Positions 44,198-52,460 of a stretch of DNA of 64,000 nucleotides are shown here, in pieces. The stretch is from Ideonella alba (GTDB lineage: Bacteria > Pseudomonadota > Gammaproteobacteria > Burkholderiales > Burkholderiaceae_C). The DNA lies in the NCBI RefSeq assembly GCF_018069875.1, contig NZ_JAGQDF010000018.1, positions 19,602 through 83,601 on the forward strand. The letters are read 5' to 3'. The notes under the pieces were generated by a model. It did not search any database. It was not told where the DNA came from and worked only from the letters and a program-made list of their open reading frames with translations. The position numbers were made by a program, and so were the translations under genes. Each line of letters begins with the position of its first letter. Within the stretch, counting starts at the first letter, position 1.

Positions 44198-44230
44198 AGG
44201 GTTAACCCTTGGATTGACGCCAGGCCTGGC
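44198..44230. promoter_or_regulatory. Two perfect 12-bp palindromes in the HNH/tetR divergent region
   Basis: AGGGTTAACCCT (44198-44209) and GCCAGGCCTGGC (44219-44230) are both perfect 12-bp palindromes, 9 bp apart, in the 187-bp gap between divergent genes. They lie upstream of the tetR operator and may bind regulators or form alternative structures. No protein can be named. Confidence 0.4.
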
Positions 44231-44275
44231 CGCTTAGGGCGCCGACCCTAGAAAAATGCACGCCCTGAGGCTGGC

Positions 44276-44312
44276 ACGGTCGTTCGAAATCTGCAAAATA
44301 GAACGACCGTTC
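44276..44312. promoter_or_regulatory. Probable TetR operator
   Basis: ACGGTCGTTC (44276-44285) is repeated as its exact inverse GAACGACCGT (44301-44310), with centres 25 bp apart. The right copy is itself a near-palindrome, GAACGACCGTTC (44301-44312). AT-rich sequence (AAATCTGCAAAATAG) lies between, where a promoter would be. The site ends 15 bp before the chosen tetR start, as expected for autoregulation of tetR and the downstream beta-oxidation genes. Confidence 0.65.
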
Positions 44313-44327
44313 GTATCAAACCCAGCC

Positions 44328-45020
44328 GTGTCCACCGCCCCGACCTCCACCGCCGCCCCGCGCCGCGCCGCCACGCGCGGGCTGCACAAGGGCCAGCAGA
44401 CGCGCGCCGCCATCCTGGAGGCGGCATTGGGACTGGCGTCGTCGGTGGGCCTGGAGGGCCTGTCGATCGGCGCGCTGGCCGAGGTCACCGGCATGAGCAA
44501 GTCGGGCGTCTTCGCCCACTTCGGCTCGCGCGAGGAACTGCAGATCTCGGTGATCCGCGAGTACCACACCAAGTTCGAGGAAGAGGTCTTCTTCCCCGCC
44601 ATCCGCGAGGCCCGCGGCCTGCCGCGCCTGGGTGCGCTGTTCGGCAACTGGGTGCGCCGGGTGTCGGTGGAGATCGACTCGGGCTGCATCTACATCAGCG
44701 GCGCGGTCGAGTTCGACGACCGGCCCGGCCCGGTACGCGACGCGCTGGCCAGCATGGTCCGCGCCTGGCACCTGGCGATGGAGCGCGCGATCCGCATCGC
44801 CATCGATGAAGGCCACCTGCGCGCCGACACCGACCCGGCGCAGATGCAGTTCGAGGTGCACGGCCTGATCCTCGCGCTGCACCACGACGCGCGCTTCCTG
44901 CGCACCCCCGGCTCGCTCGAGTGCGCCCGGCGCGGCTTCGTGCGCACCGTCACCGATTACCTGGCCGACGGCACCGTGCTGCCGGCCGATTTTCCCCCGA
45001 CCAGCGCCCCCCGGCGCTGA
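44328..45020 (+). CDS. TetR-family regulator of the beta-oxidation operon
   Basis: The 230-residue product has an N-terminal helix-turn-helix (about residues 15-62 from this start; RAAILEAALGLASSVGLEGLS, then ALAEVTGMSKSGVFAHFGSREEL) and a C-terminal ligand domain. I chose the GTG at 44328; the ATG at 44256 would place the inverted-repeat operator inside the coding sequence. No good ribosome site is visible before either start. It is followed after 22 bp by an acyl-CoA dehydrogenase, so by context it probably senses an acyl-CoA and controls fatty-acid degradation. Confidence 0.85.
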   Translation: MSTAPTSTAAPRRAATRGLHKGQQTRAAILEAALGLASSVGLEGLSIGALAEVTGMSKSGVFAHFGSREELQISVIREYHTKFEEEVFFPAIREARGLPRLGALFGNWVRRVSVEIDSGCIYISGAVEFDDRPGPVRDALASMVRAWHLAMERAIRIAIDEGHLRADTDPAQMQFEVHGLILALHHDARFLRTPGSLECARRGFVRTVTDYLADGTVLPADFPPTSAPRR

Positions 45021-45042
45021 CCTTCGCCTCCAGGAGAACACC

Positions 45043-46833
45043 ATGCCCCAGTACAACCCGCCCCTGCGCGACATGCAGTTCGTGCTGCACGAGTTGCTCG
45101 ACATCGGCTCGGTGCTGAAGGAGCTGCCGCCGCATGCCGACACCGACGCCGACACCATCAACGCGGTGCTCGAGGAAGGCGGCAAGTTCGCCGCCGAGGT
45201 GCTGTTTCCGCTGAACCTCAGTGGCGACGCCGAGGGCTGCACGCTCGACAAGACCACCCACGAGGTGACGCCGCCCAAGGGCTTCAAGCAGGCCTATGCG
45301 CAGTACGTCGAAGGCGGCTGGCCGGCGCTCAGCTGCGACCCCGAGTACGGCGGCCAGGGCCTGCCGCACACGGTGAACCAGTGCTTCTACGAGATGCTCA
45401 ACAGCGCCAACCAGGCCTGGACCATGTACCCGGGCCTGTCGCACGGCGCCTACGAGGCCCTGCACGCCCACGGCACGCCCGAGCAGAAGGCGCTGTACCT
45501 GCCCAAGCTGGTCAGCGGCGAGTGGACCGGCACCATGTGCCTGACCGAGCCGCACTGCGGCACGGACCTGGGCATGCTGCGCACCAAGGCCGAGCCGCAG
45601 GCCGACGGCAGCTACCGCATCACCGGCCAGAAGATCTTCATCAGCGCCGGTGAGCACGACATGGTGCCCAACATCGTGCACCTGGTGCTGGCCCGCCTGC
45701 CGGACGCGCCGGCCGGCTCCAAGGGCATCTCGCTGTTCATCGTGCCCAAGTTCCTGGTCAATGCCGACGGCTCGGTCGGCGCGCGCAACGGCATCCACTG
45801 CGGCGCGCTCGAGCACAAGATGGGCATCCACGCCAATGCCACCTGCCAGATGATCCTGGACGGCGCCGTGGGCACGCTGGTGGGCGAGCCCAACAAGGGC
45901 CTGCAGGCGATGTTCGTGATGATGAACGCCGCCCGCCTGGGCGTGGGCAACCAGTCCTTGGGCCTGACCGAGGTGGCCTACCAGAACGCCGTGGCCTATG
46001 CCAAGGACCGGCTGCAGATGCGCGCGCTGTCGGGCCCCAAGGCCACCGACAAGCCGGCCGACCCGATCATCGTCCACCCCGACGTGCGCAAGATGCTGCT
46101 GACCGCCCGCGCCTTCGCCGAGGGCGGCCGCGCGCTGGCCTGCTACACCGCGCTGCAACTGGACATCGAGCTCAACCACCCCGACGAGGACGCCCGCCGC
46201 GCCGCCGCCGACGAGACCGCGCTGCTCACGCCGATCATCAAGGCCTTCCTGACCGACAACGGCTGGCTGGCCACCTCGCACTGCATGCAGGTCTTCGGCG
46301 GCCACGGCTTCATCCACGAGTGGGGCATGGAGCAGTACGTGCGCGACGCGCGCATCAACATGATCTACGAGGGCACCAACACCATCCAGTCGCTGGATCT
46401 GCTGGGTCGCAAGGTGCTGGGCGACAACGGCAAGAAGCTCAAGGCCTTCGGCAGGAAGATCGCCGAGTTCGTGGAAGAGGAAGGCGTGCGCGAGGACATG
46501 CAGGAGTTCATCAACCCGCTGGCCGACCTGGGCGACAAGGTCACCAAGCTGACGATGGAGATCGGCATGAAGGCCATGGCCAACCCCGACGAGGTGGGCT
46601 CGGCCGCGGTGGATTACCTGCGCGTGGTGGGCCACCTGACCTTCGCCTACTTCTTCGCCCGCATGGCCAGGCTGGCCCTCGACAAGCAGGGCAGCGGCGA
46701 CCCGTTCTACACCGCCAAACTGCACACCGCGCGCTTCTACTTCGCCAAGCTGCTGCCCGAGACGGCCACGCTGATCCGCACCGCCCGCGCCGGCGTGGCG
46801 CCGCTGATGGCGATGGACGAAGCCCTGTTCTGA
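45043..46833 (+). CDS. Acyl-CoA dehydrogenase
   Basis: This flavoenzyme catalyses the first oxidation of beta-oxidation, acyl-CoA to trans-2-enoyl-CoA, using FAD and passing electrons to ETF. The 596-residue product belongs to the longer acyl-CoA dehydrogenase group with a C-terminal extension. It shows the LTEPHCGTDLG flavin segment, the QVFGGHGFIHEWGMEQYVRDARI helix, and the IYEGTN motif whose Glu443 should be the catalytic base. An AGGAG site precedes the ATG. It is 22 bp after tetR and heads the operon that supplies the later steps. Chain-length preference cannot be read from sequence. Confidence 0.94.
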   Translation: MPQYNPPLRDMQFVLHELLDIGSVLKELPPHADTDADTINAVLEEGGKFAAEVLFPLNLSGDAEGCTLDKTTHEVTPPKGFKQAYAQYVEGGWPALSCDPEYGGQGLPHTVNQCFYEMLNSANQAWTMYPGLSHGAYEALHAHGTPEQKALYLPKLVSGEWTGTMCLTEPHCGTDLGMLRTKAEPQADGSYRITGQKIFISAGEHDMVPNIVHLVLARLPDAPAGSKGISLFIVPKFLVNADGSVGARNGIHCGALEHKMGIHANATCQMILDGAVGTLVGEPNKGLQAMFVMMNAARLGVGNQSLGLTEVAYQNAVAYAKDRLQMRALSGPKATDKPADPIIVHPDVRKMLLTARAFAEGGRALACYTALQLDIELNHPDEDARRAAADETALLTPIIKAFLTDNGWLATSHCMQVFGGHGFIHEWGMEQYVRDARINMIYEGTNTIQSLDLLGRKVLGDNGKKLKAFGRKIAEFVEEEGVREDMQEFINPLADLGDKVTKLTMEIGMKAMANPDEVGSAAVDYLRVVGHLTFAYFFARMARLALDKQGSGDPFYTAKLHTARFYFAKLLPETATLIRTARAGVAPLMAMDEALF

Positions 46834-46870
46834 GCGCACCATCCTTCAGGCCGGCAGAGAAACGGCCGAT

Positions 46871-47344
46871 GTGACGAACGCCCCGATCCCCGGGGCCCCA
46901 ACCGGAGACCGAACCGATGAGCGCATCCTCAGCACCCTCGCCCTGCTCGGCGCCAGCGCCGCCTTTGCCCAGGCCACGCCGGCCGGGCTGTGGAAGACGA
47001 TCGATGACGACGGCAAGACCGAGAAGTCGCTGGTGCGCATCAGCGAGTCCGGCGGTGTCTACAGCGGCAAGATCGAGAAGATCTTCGACCCCGCCAAGCA
47101 GAACGCGGTCTGCGACCAGTGCACCGACGAGCGCAAGGGCCAGCCGGTGACCGGCATGCAGATCTTGCGCAACCTGCGCCAGGGCGAGGACAAGGGCGTG
47201 TGGGAAGGCGGCGAGATCCTCGACCCCAACAACGGCAAGACCTACCGCACCCGCCTGAAGCCGATCGACGGGGGCAAGAAGCTGGAGATGCGTGGCTACA
47301 TCGGCCCGTTCTACCGAACCCAGACCTGGATCCGTGTCGAGTGA
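46871..47344 (+). CDS. DUF2147 family exported protein with a probable frameshifted start
   Basis: The conserved part (GLWKTIDDDGKTEKSLVRI, CDQCTDERKGQPVTGMQIL, GGEILDPNNGKTYR, RGYIGPFYRTQTWIRV) matches DUF2147, small exported proteins of unknown function. The open frame only reaches a GTG at 46871 with no ribosome site. A GGAG followed by ATG at 46917 lies in another frame. One extra base after that ATG would give a classic signal peptide (M-K/R-RILSTLALLGASAAFAQ). So either a real one-base deletion or a sequence error lies at about 46920. It sits between the dehydrogenase and the multifunctional enzyme. Confidence 0.75.
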   Translation: MTNAPIPGAPTGDRTDERILSTLALLGASAAFAQATPAGLWKTIDDDGKTEKSLVRISESGGVYSGKIEKIFDPAKQNAVCDQCTDERKGQPVTGMQILRNLRQGEDKGVWEGGEILDPNNGKTYRTRLKPIDGGKKLEMRGYIGPFYRTQTWIRVE

Positions 47345-47378
47345 GCCTCGGGCGGACGAGTTTTCCTAGGAGATGCAA

Positions 47379-49754
47379 TTGAGCCGATTCAATGTTCGCA
47401 AGGTGGCCGTGCTGGGCGCCGGTGTGATGGGCGCGCAGATCGCCGCCCACCTGGTCAACGTGCGCGTGCCGGTGGTGCTGTTCGATCTGCCTGCCAAGGA
47501 AGGCCCGAAGAGCGCCATCGCGCTCAAGGCCATCGAGAACCTGAAGAAGCTCAAGCCCGCCCCGCTGGGCACCCCCGACCTGGCCACGCGCATCCAGCCG
47601 GCCAACTACGAGGAGCACCTGGCGCTGCTGGGCGAATGCGATCTGGTGATCGAGGCGATCGCCGAGCGCATGGACTGGAAGCTCGACCTCTACACGAAGA
47701 TCGCCCCGCACGTGGCGCCGCACGCGATCCTGGCCTCGAACACCTCGGGCCTGTCGATCACCAAACTGGCCGAGGCGCTGCCCGAGGCCATCCAGCCGCG
47801 CTTTTGCGGCATCCATTTCTTCAACCCGCCGCGCTACATGCAGCTGGTTGAGCTGATTCCGACGCCCACCACCGACGCTGGCCACCTTGACCAGCTGGAG
47901 TCCTTTGTCACCAGTACCCTGGGCAAAGGCGTGGTCCGGGCCAAGGACACGCCGAACTTCATCGCCAACCGCGTGGGCATCGCCGGCATGCTGGCCACGA
48001 TCCACGAGGCGCAGCAGTTCGGCCTCACCTACGACGTCGTCGACGACCTGACCGGCAAGAAGCTCGGCCGCGCCAGCTCGGGCACCTTCCGCACCGCCGA
48101 CGTCGTGGGCCTGGACACCATGGCGCACGTCATCAAGACGCTGCAGGACAACCTGGCCGATGATCCTTTTTTCCCCAGCTACGCCACGCCGGCCGTGCTG
48201 TCGGGCCTGATCGCCCAGGGCGCGCTGGGCCAGAAGGCCGGCGCGGGCTTCTACAAGAAGGTGGGCAAGGACATCCTGCGCCTGGACCCCGCCGCAGGCG
48301 AGTACGTGCCCGCCGGCGCCAAGGCCGACCCGCTGATCGACCGCATCCTGAAGAAGCCGGCCGCCGAGCGCCTGAAGCTGCTGCGCGAGTCCAGCAACCC
48401 GCAGGCGCAGTTCCTGTGGGCCATCCTGCGTGATTCGTTCCACTACGTGGCCGTTCACCTGGCCGACATCGCCCAGACCGCGCGCGAAGTGGACTTCGCG
48501 ATGCGCTGGGGCTTCGGCATGAAGCAGGGCCCGTTCGAGCTGTGGCAGGACGCCGGCTGGCAGCAGGTGGCGCAGTGGGTGAAGGACGACATCGAGGCCG
48601 GCAAGGCGCTGTGCAGCGCACCGCTGCCCGCCTGGGTCTTTGACGGTCGCACCGGCGTGCATACCGCTGAGGGCAGCTGGAGCGCCGCCGAAGGCCGCTA
48701 TATCGGCCGCTCGACGCTGCCGGTCTATGCCCGCCAGCACTTCCCCGAGAGCGTGCTGGGCAGCGGCGCGGTCGATCCGCTCAAGAGCGGTACCGAGGTC
48801 TTCCGCAACGACGAGCTGCGCCTGTGGACGCTCGACGGCGAGGTGCTGATCGCCAGCATCACCTGCAAGATGCACCTGATCGGCACCGGCGTCATCGAGG
48901 GCCTGGCCAAGGCGGCCGACCTGGCCGAGGCCAGCTACCAGGGCCTGGTGATCTGGTCGCCTGACGAGATGTTCTCGGCCGGCGCCAACCTCGAGTCGCT
49001 GCTGCCGGTCTTCATGAAGAGCGGCGCCAAGGGCATCGCCCCGGTGGTCAAGCAGCTGCAGGACACCATGCTGCGCCTGCGCTACGCCCAGGTGCCGGTG
49101 ATCGCCGCGATGCGCGGCATCGCGCTGGGCGGCGGCTGCGAGATCGGCCTGGCCTGCGACCAGCGCGTGGCCCACATGGAGACCTATGTCGGCCTGGTGG
49201 AAGTGGGCGTGGGCCTGCTGCCCGGTGGCGGCGGCCTGACCTACATCGCCCGCCGCGCCGCCGAGCGCGCGCCGGCCGGCGCCGACCTGCTGCCCTTCCT
49301 GAAGGACGGCTTCCAGGCCGCGGCCATGGCCACCGTGGGCACCAGCGCACTCGAGTCGCGCCAGCTGGGCTACCTGCAGGACGGCGACACCATCGTCGCC
49401 CACAAGGACGAGCTGCTGTTCGTCGCCATCAACCAGGCCAAGGCGGCCTGGGCGGCGGGCTACCGCCCGCCCGTCAAGGGCCTGTTCCCGGTGGCCGGCC
49501 GCAACGCCATCGCCACGATCAAGGCGCAGCTGGTGGGCATGCGCGACGGCGCCTTCATCACCAAGCACGACTTCCACATCGCCAGCCTGATCGCCGAGGT
49601 GGTCTGCGGTGGTGATGTCGACGCCGGCACGCTGGTCAGCGAGGAATACCTGATGACGCTGGAGCGCCAGCGCTTCTGCAGCCTGCTGGAGCATCCCAAG
49701 ACACAGGAACGCGTGATGGGCCTGCTGCAAACCGGAAAACCCGTGCGCAACTGA
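47379..49754 (+). CDS. 3-hydroxyacyl-CoA dehydrogenase / enoyl-CoA hydratase fusion
   Basis: This enzyme carries out hydration of enoyl-CoA and NAD-dependent oxidation to 3-ketoacyl-CoA. I start it at the TTG at 47379 (791 residues, MSRFNVRKVAVLGAGVMGAQ) because AGGAG ends six bases before it; the ATG at 47373 abuts AGGAG with no spacer. The NAD-binding GAGVMG lies at about 13-18, ASNTSGLSI and GIHFFNPP follow, and the C-terminal half is a crotonase domain with FSAGANL and RGIALGGGCEIGLACD. The dehydrogenase-first order is the reverse of E. coli FadB and resembles FadN-type enzymes. It is 38 bp upstream-spaced from DUF2147 stop and 25 bp before the thiolase. Confidence 0.93.
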   Translation: MSRFNVRKVAVLGAGVMGAQIAAHLVNVRVPVVLFDLPAKEGPKSAIALKAIENLKKLKPAPLGTPDLATRIQPANYEEHLALLGECDLVIEAIAERMDWKLDLYTKIAPHVAPHAILASNTSGLSITKLAEALPEAIQPRFCGIHFFNPPRYMQLVELIPTPTTDAGHLDQLESFVTSTLGKGVVRAKDTPNFIANRVGIAGMLATIHEAQQFGLTYDVVDDLTGKKLGRASSGTFRTADVVGLDTMAHVIKTLQDNLADDPFFPSYATPAVLSGLIAQGALGQKAGAGFYKKVGKDILRLDPAAGEYVPAGAKADPLIDRILKKPAAERLKLLRESSNPQAQFLWAILRDSFHYVAVHLADIAQTAREVDFAMRWGFGMKQGPFELWQDAGWQQVAQWVKDDIEAGKALCSAPLPAWVFDGRTGVHTAEGSWSAAEGRYIGRSTLPVYARQHFPESVLGSGAVDPLKSGTEVFRNDELRLWTLDGEVLIASITCKMHLIGTGVIEGLAKAADLAEASYQGLVIWSPDEMFSAGANLESLLPVFMKSGAKGIAPVVKQLQDTMLRLRYAQVPVIAAMRGIALGGGCEIGLACDQRVAHMETYVGLVEVGVGLLPGGGGLTYIARRAAERAPAGADLLPFLKDGFQAAAMATVGTSALESRQLGYLQDGDTIVAHKDELLFVAINQAKAAWAAGYRPPVKGLFPVAGRNAIATIKAQLVGMRDGAFITKHDFHIASLIAEVVCGGDVDAGTLVSEEYLMTLERQRFCSLLEHPKTQERVMGLLQTGKPVRN

Positions 49755-49779
49755 TCGGCAGCGAACAAGGAATCAAGAC

Positions 49780-51009
49780 ATGAGCAAGCAAGTGCAAGAG
49801 GCCTACATCGTCGCCGCCAGCCGCACCCCGATCGGCCGCTCCGGCCGCGGCTACTTCCGCCACACCCGCTCCGACGATCTGCTGATCGCCGCGCTGCGCT
49901 CGGCGCTGGCGCAGGTGCCGACGCTGGACCCGGCGGCCATCGAGGACGCGGTCATCGGCTGCAGCTTCCCCGAAGGCGAGCAGGGCATGAACATGGCCCG
50001 CATCGCGGTGGCGCTGGCCGGCCTGCCCAACGGCGTGGGCGGGGTCACCGTCAACCGCTTCTGCGCCTCGGGCCTCACCGCCATCCAGATGGCGGCTGAT
50101 CGCATCCGCGTTGGCGAGGCCGATGTGATGATCGCCGGCGGCGCCGAGTCGATGAGCCTGGTGCCGATGGGCGGCACCAAGCCCTCGTTCAACCCGCTGG
50201 TGTTCGCCAAGGACGAGAACATCGGCATCGCTTACGGCATGGGCCTGACCGCCGAGAAGGTGGCGCAGCAGTGGAAGGTCAGCCGCGAGGACCAGGACGC
50301 CTTCGCGCTGGCCTCGCACCAGAAGGCCATCGCCGCGCAGCAGGCGGGCGAATTCGCCGATGAGATCTGCCCGGTCGAGGTGACCGAGCGGGTGCCCGAT
50401 CTGGCCACCGGCGAGGTCACGCTGAAGACCCGCACCGTCACGCTGGACGAGGGCCCGCGCCCCGACACCAGCCTGGAGGGCCTGGCCAAGCTGCGCCCGG
50501 TCTTCGCCGCACCCAAGGACCCGTCGGGCAAGGCCACCGGGCTGGGCAGCGTCACCGCCGGCAACAGCTCGCAGACCAGCGACGGCGCCGGTGCGCTGAT
50601 CCTGGCCTCCGAGAAGGCCGTCAAGCAGTTCGGCCTGACGCCGCTGGCGCGCTTCGTCAGCTTCGCCAGCCGCGGCGTGCCGCCCGAGATCATGGGCATC
50701 GGCCCGATCGCCGCGATCCCGGCGGCGCTGGGCTACGCCGGCCTGAAGCACGAGGACCTGGGCTGGGTCGAGCTGAACGAGGCCTTCGCCGCGCAGTCGC
50801 TGGCCGTGATCCGCGACCTGGGCCTGAACCCCGCGGTGATCAACCCGATGGGCGGCGCGATCGCCCTGGGCCACCCGCTGGGCGCCACCGGTGCGATCCG
50901 CGCCGCCACCACCATCCACGCGCTGCGCCGCCGCCAGCTGAAGTACGGCATGGTGACGATGTGCGTGGGCACCGGGCAGGGCGCGGCGGGCATCTTCGAG
51001 CGCGTCTGA
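49780..51009 (+). CDS. fadA: Acetyl-CoA C-acyltransferase (thiolase)
   Basis: Thiolase cleaves 3-ketoacyl-CoA with CoA, releasing acetyl-CoA. The 409-residue product has all three signatures: NRFCASGLTAIQ with nucleophile Cys95, the GHPLGATG histidine motif near the end, and CVGTGQGAAGIFE with the second catalytic Cys. The substrate loop and length fit degradative thiolases. It is 25 bp after the hydroxyacyl-CoA dehydrogenase gene, with which it should form a functional unit. Biosynthetic use for polyhydroxyalkanoate is less likely in this context. Confidence 0.94.
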   Translation: MSKQVQEAYIVAASRTPIGRSGRGYFRHTRSDDLLIAALRSALAQVPTLDPAAIEDAVIGCSFPEGEQGMNMARIAVALAGLPNGVGGVTVNRFCASGLTAIQMAADRIRVGEADVMIAGGAESMSLVPMGGTKPSFNPLVFAKDENIGIAYGMGLTAEKVAQQWKVSREDQDAFALASHQKAIAAQQAGEFADEICPVEVTERVPDLATGEVTLKTRTVTLDEGPRPDTSLEGLAKLRPVFAAPKDPSGKATGLGSVTAGNSSQTSDGAGALILASEKAVKQFGLTPLARFVSFASRGVPPEIMGIGPIAAIPAALGYAGLKHEDLGWVELNEAFAAQSLAVIRDLGLNPAVINPMGGAIALGHPLGATGAIRAATTIHALRRRQLKYGMVTMCVGTGQGAAGIFERV

Positions 51010-51113
51010 CCGCGTGCACGGGGCCAGGCGGCGGCCGGTGCCCCGCCTGAGCGGCTGTCGCATCTGCCGTGATAGGGATGGGGCCTCGCCGTCGGCCTCA
51101 CTACAGTGGCTGC

Positions 51114-51138
51114 GCTGCGCGGCAGGCTGCCGCGCAGC
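51114..51138 (+). terminator. Strong hairpin after the thiolase gene
   Basis: GCTGCGCGGCA (51114-51124) pairs perfectly with TGCCGCGCAGC (51128-51138) around a GGC loop, giving an 11-bp GC-rich stem 105 bp after the thiolase stop. No U-tract follows, so it may be a Rho-assisted terminator or an mRNA 3' stabiliser of the beta-oxidation operon. Confidence 0.4.
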
Positions 51139-51203
51139 AGCCCGGCGGGCGACGGCCCCAGTGCCGTCCCCGACTGCCCCAGTCAGCCATCTGGAGTACG
51201 CCC

Positions 51204-51596
51204 ATGACCCTGCGCCCCATCACGCTCGCGGCCTTCGTCCTCGCCGCTGTGTCCACCGCGGCGTTTGCCGCTGCCCCTGGCAGGGCCAAGGTCTATACCG
51301 CCGTCGTGGCGGCCGATGGCATCTTCAGCCGCGGCTCCACCGGCGCCACCAGCGCCCTGATCGCGGCGCCGTCGAGCTACCAGGTCAGCTTCGTGGACAA
51401 GGACGGCCTGCCCGTCGATGTGCGCGGCTGCACCTACAACGCCACGCTGGGCACCACGAGCACTGGCGTCAACCCGCCCGGGGTGGCCACCACCGCGCAG
51501 CGCACCACGGCGACCAACGCCGTCTTCGTCCGCACCTTCGACATGACCGCCTCGCCGGTGGCTTCGTCCTTCCACCTGCAGGTGGCCTGCCCCTGA
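51204..51596 (+). CDS. Small secreted protein of unknown function
   Basis: The 130-residue product starts at the ATG at 51204, with GGAG seven bases upstream. It has a clean Sec signal peptide (MTLRPITLAAFVLAAVSTAAFAA, cleaved near residue 23). The mature part is Thr/Ala/Val-rich and probably beta-sandwich, with one CTYNATLG and a C-terminal VACP, so the two cysteines may form a disulfide in the periplasm. I recognise no family. It lies between the thiolase and the second enoyl-CoA hydratase, but with long gaps on both sides (194 and 97 bp), so it may be transcribed separately. Confidence 0.75.
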   Translation: MTLRPITLAAFVLAAVSTAAFAAAPGRAKVYTAVVAADGIFSRGSTGATSALIAAPSSYQVSFVDKDGLPVDVRGCTYNATLGTTSTGVNPPGVATTAQRTTATNAVFVRTFDMTASPVASSFHLQVACP

Positions 51597-51617
51597 GCCA
51601 GGCCACCGGGGCGCTCC

Positions 51618-51668
51618 GATTCTGGAGAGCCCTCTCCAGGCGTGGCGGTGATCACCGGTGCCAGAATC
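51618..51668. promoter_or_regulatory. Nested palindromes upstream of the enoyl-CoA hydratase gene
   Basis: Three dyads lie together: GATTCTGG (51618-51625) with CCAGAATC (51661-51668), CTGGAGAG (51622-51629) with CTCTCCAG (51632-51639), and the perfect palindrome GGTGATCACC (51647-51656). The outer and left inner stems share bases, so they are mutually exclusive. This may be a terminator for the secreted-protein gene, an operator cluster, or a structured leader; the last dyad ends 26 bp before the ATG. Confidence 0.45.
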
Positions 51669-51693
51669 AGAGACCGCTGACACAGGAGACACC

Positions 51694-52458
51694 ATGGCCA
51701 TCCGCGCTGCCACGCTCAATGGCGTGACCACGATCGAGATCGCGCGTCCCGAGAAGAAGAACGCCCTGACCCAGGCGATGTACCAGGCCATGGCCGATGC
51801 GCTGCGCGCCGCCCAGGCCGATCCGGCCGTGCGCGCGGTGCTGATCACCGGCCAGCCCGGCATCTTCACCTCGGGCAATGACCTTGAGGACTTCATGCAG
51901 CGCCCGCCTCAGGGCCCGGAGTCGCCGGTGTTCCGCTTCATGCGTGCGCTGATCGACTGCGACAAGCCCGTGGTGGCTGCCGTCACCGGTGCCGCGATCG
52001 GCATCGGCACCACGATGCTGCTGCACTGCGACTTCGTCTACGTCAGTGACGAGGCCCGGCTGGCCATGCCCTTCGTCAGCCTGGGCCTGGTGCCGGAGTT
52101 CGCCTCCAGCCTGCTGGTGTCGCAGCGCATGGGCCATGTGCGCGCGGCCGAGAAGCTGCTGCTGGGCGACCCCTTCACCGGCGCCGAGGCGGTGGAGTGC
52201 GGCATCGCCAATGCGGTGCTGCCTGCGGCTGAGGTGGTCAACCACGCGCGCCGCGTGGCCGAGCGCTTCCGCCACCTGGCCCCGGCCGCGGTGCGCGAAA
52301 GCAAGGCGCTGATGCGCGCGCCGCAGCGTGAACAGGTGCTGGCGGTGATCGCCGCCGAGGGCGAGGTCTTCGGCCAGCGCCTGCGCAGCCCCGAAGCGCG
52401 CGAGGCCTTCCAGGCCTTCTTCGAGAAGCGCGCGCCGGACTTCTCCTCGTTCTCCTGA
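51694..52458 (+). CDS. Enoyl-CoA hydratase/isomerase (crotonase family)
   Basis: The 254-residue product (ATG 51694, preceded by CAGGAG) is a stand-alone crotonase. It has the IARPEKKNALTQAMY N-terminal pattern, an oxyanion-hole GIFTSGNDLEDF, and AAVTGAAIGIGTTMLLHCDF. The second position that carries the catalytic acid in hydratases reads FVSLGLVPEFAS, with a Glu present (PEF). The reaction is probably hydration or isomerisation of enoyl-CoA. It is a functional neighbour of the beta-oxidation genes and lies 2 bp before the SGNH hydrolase gene. Confidence 0.9.
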   Translation: MAIRAATLNGVTTIEIARPEKKNALTQAMYQAMADALRAAQADPAVRAVLITGQPGIFTSGNDLEDFMQRPPQGPESPVFRFMRALIDCDKPVVAAVTGAAIGIGTTMLLHCDFVYVSDEARLAMPFVSLGLVPEFASSLLVSQRMGHVRAAEKLLLGDPFTGAEAVECGIANAVLPAAEVVNHARRVAERFRHLAPAAVRESKALMRAPQREQVLAVIAAEGEVFGQRLRSPEAREAFQAFFEKRAPDFSSFS

Positions 52459-52460
52459 GC

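Noticed and set aside
44256..44327. tetR start at the ATG at 44256
   Set aside because: This would place the inverted-repeat operator inside the gene; the TetR fold begins well after the GTG at 44328.
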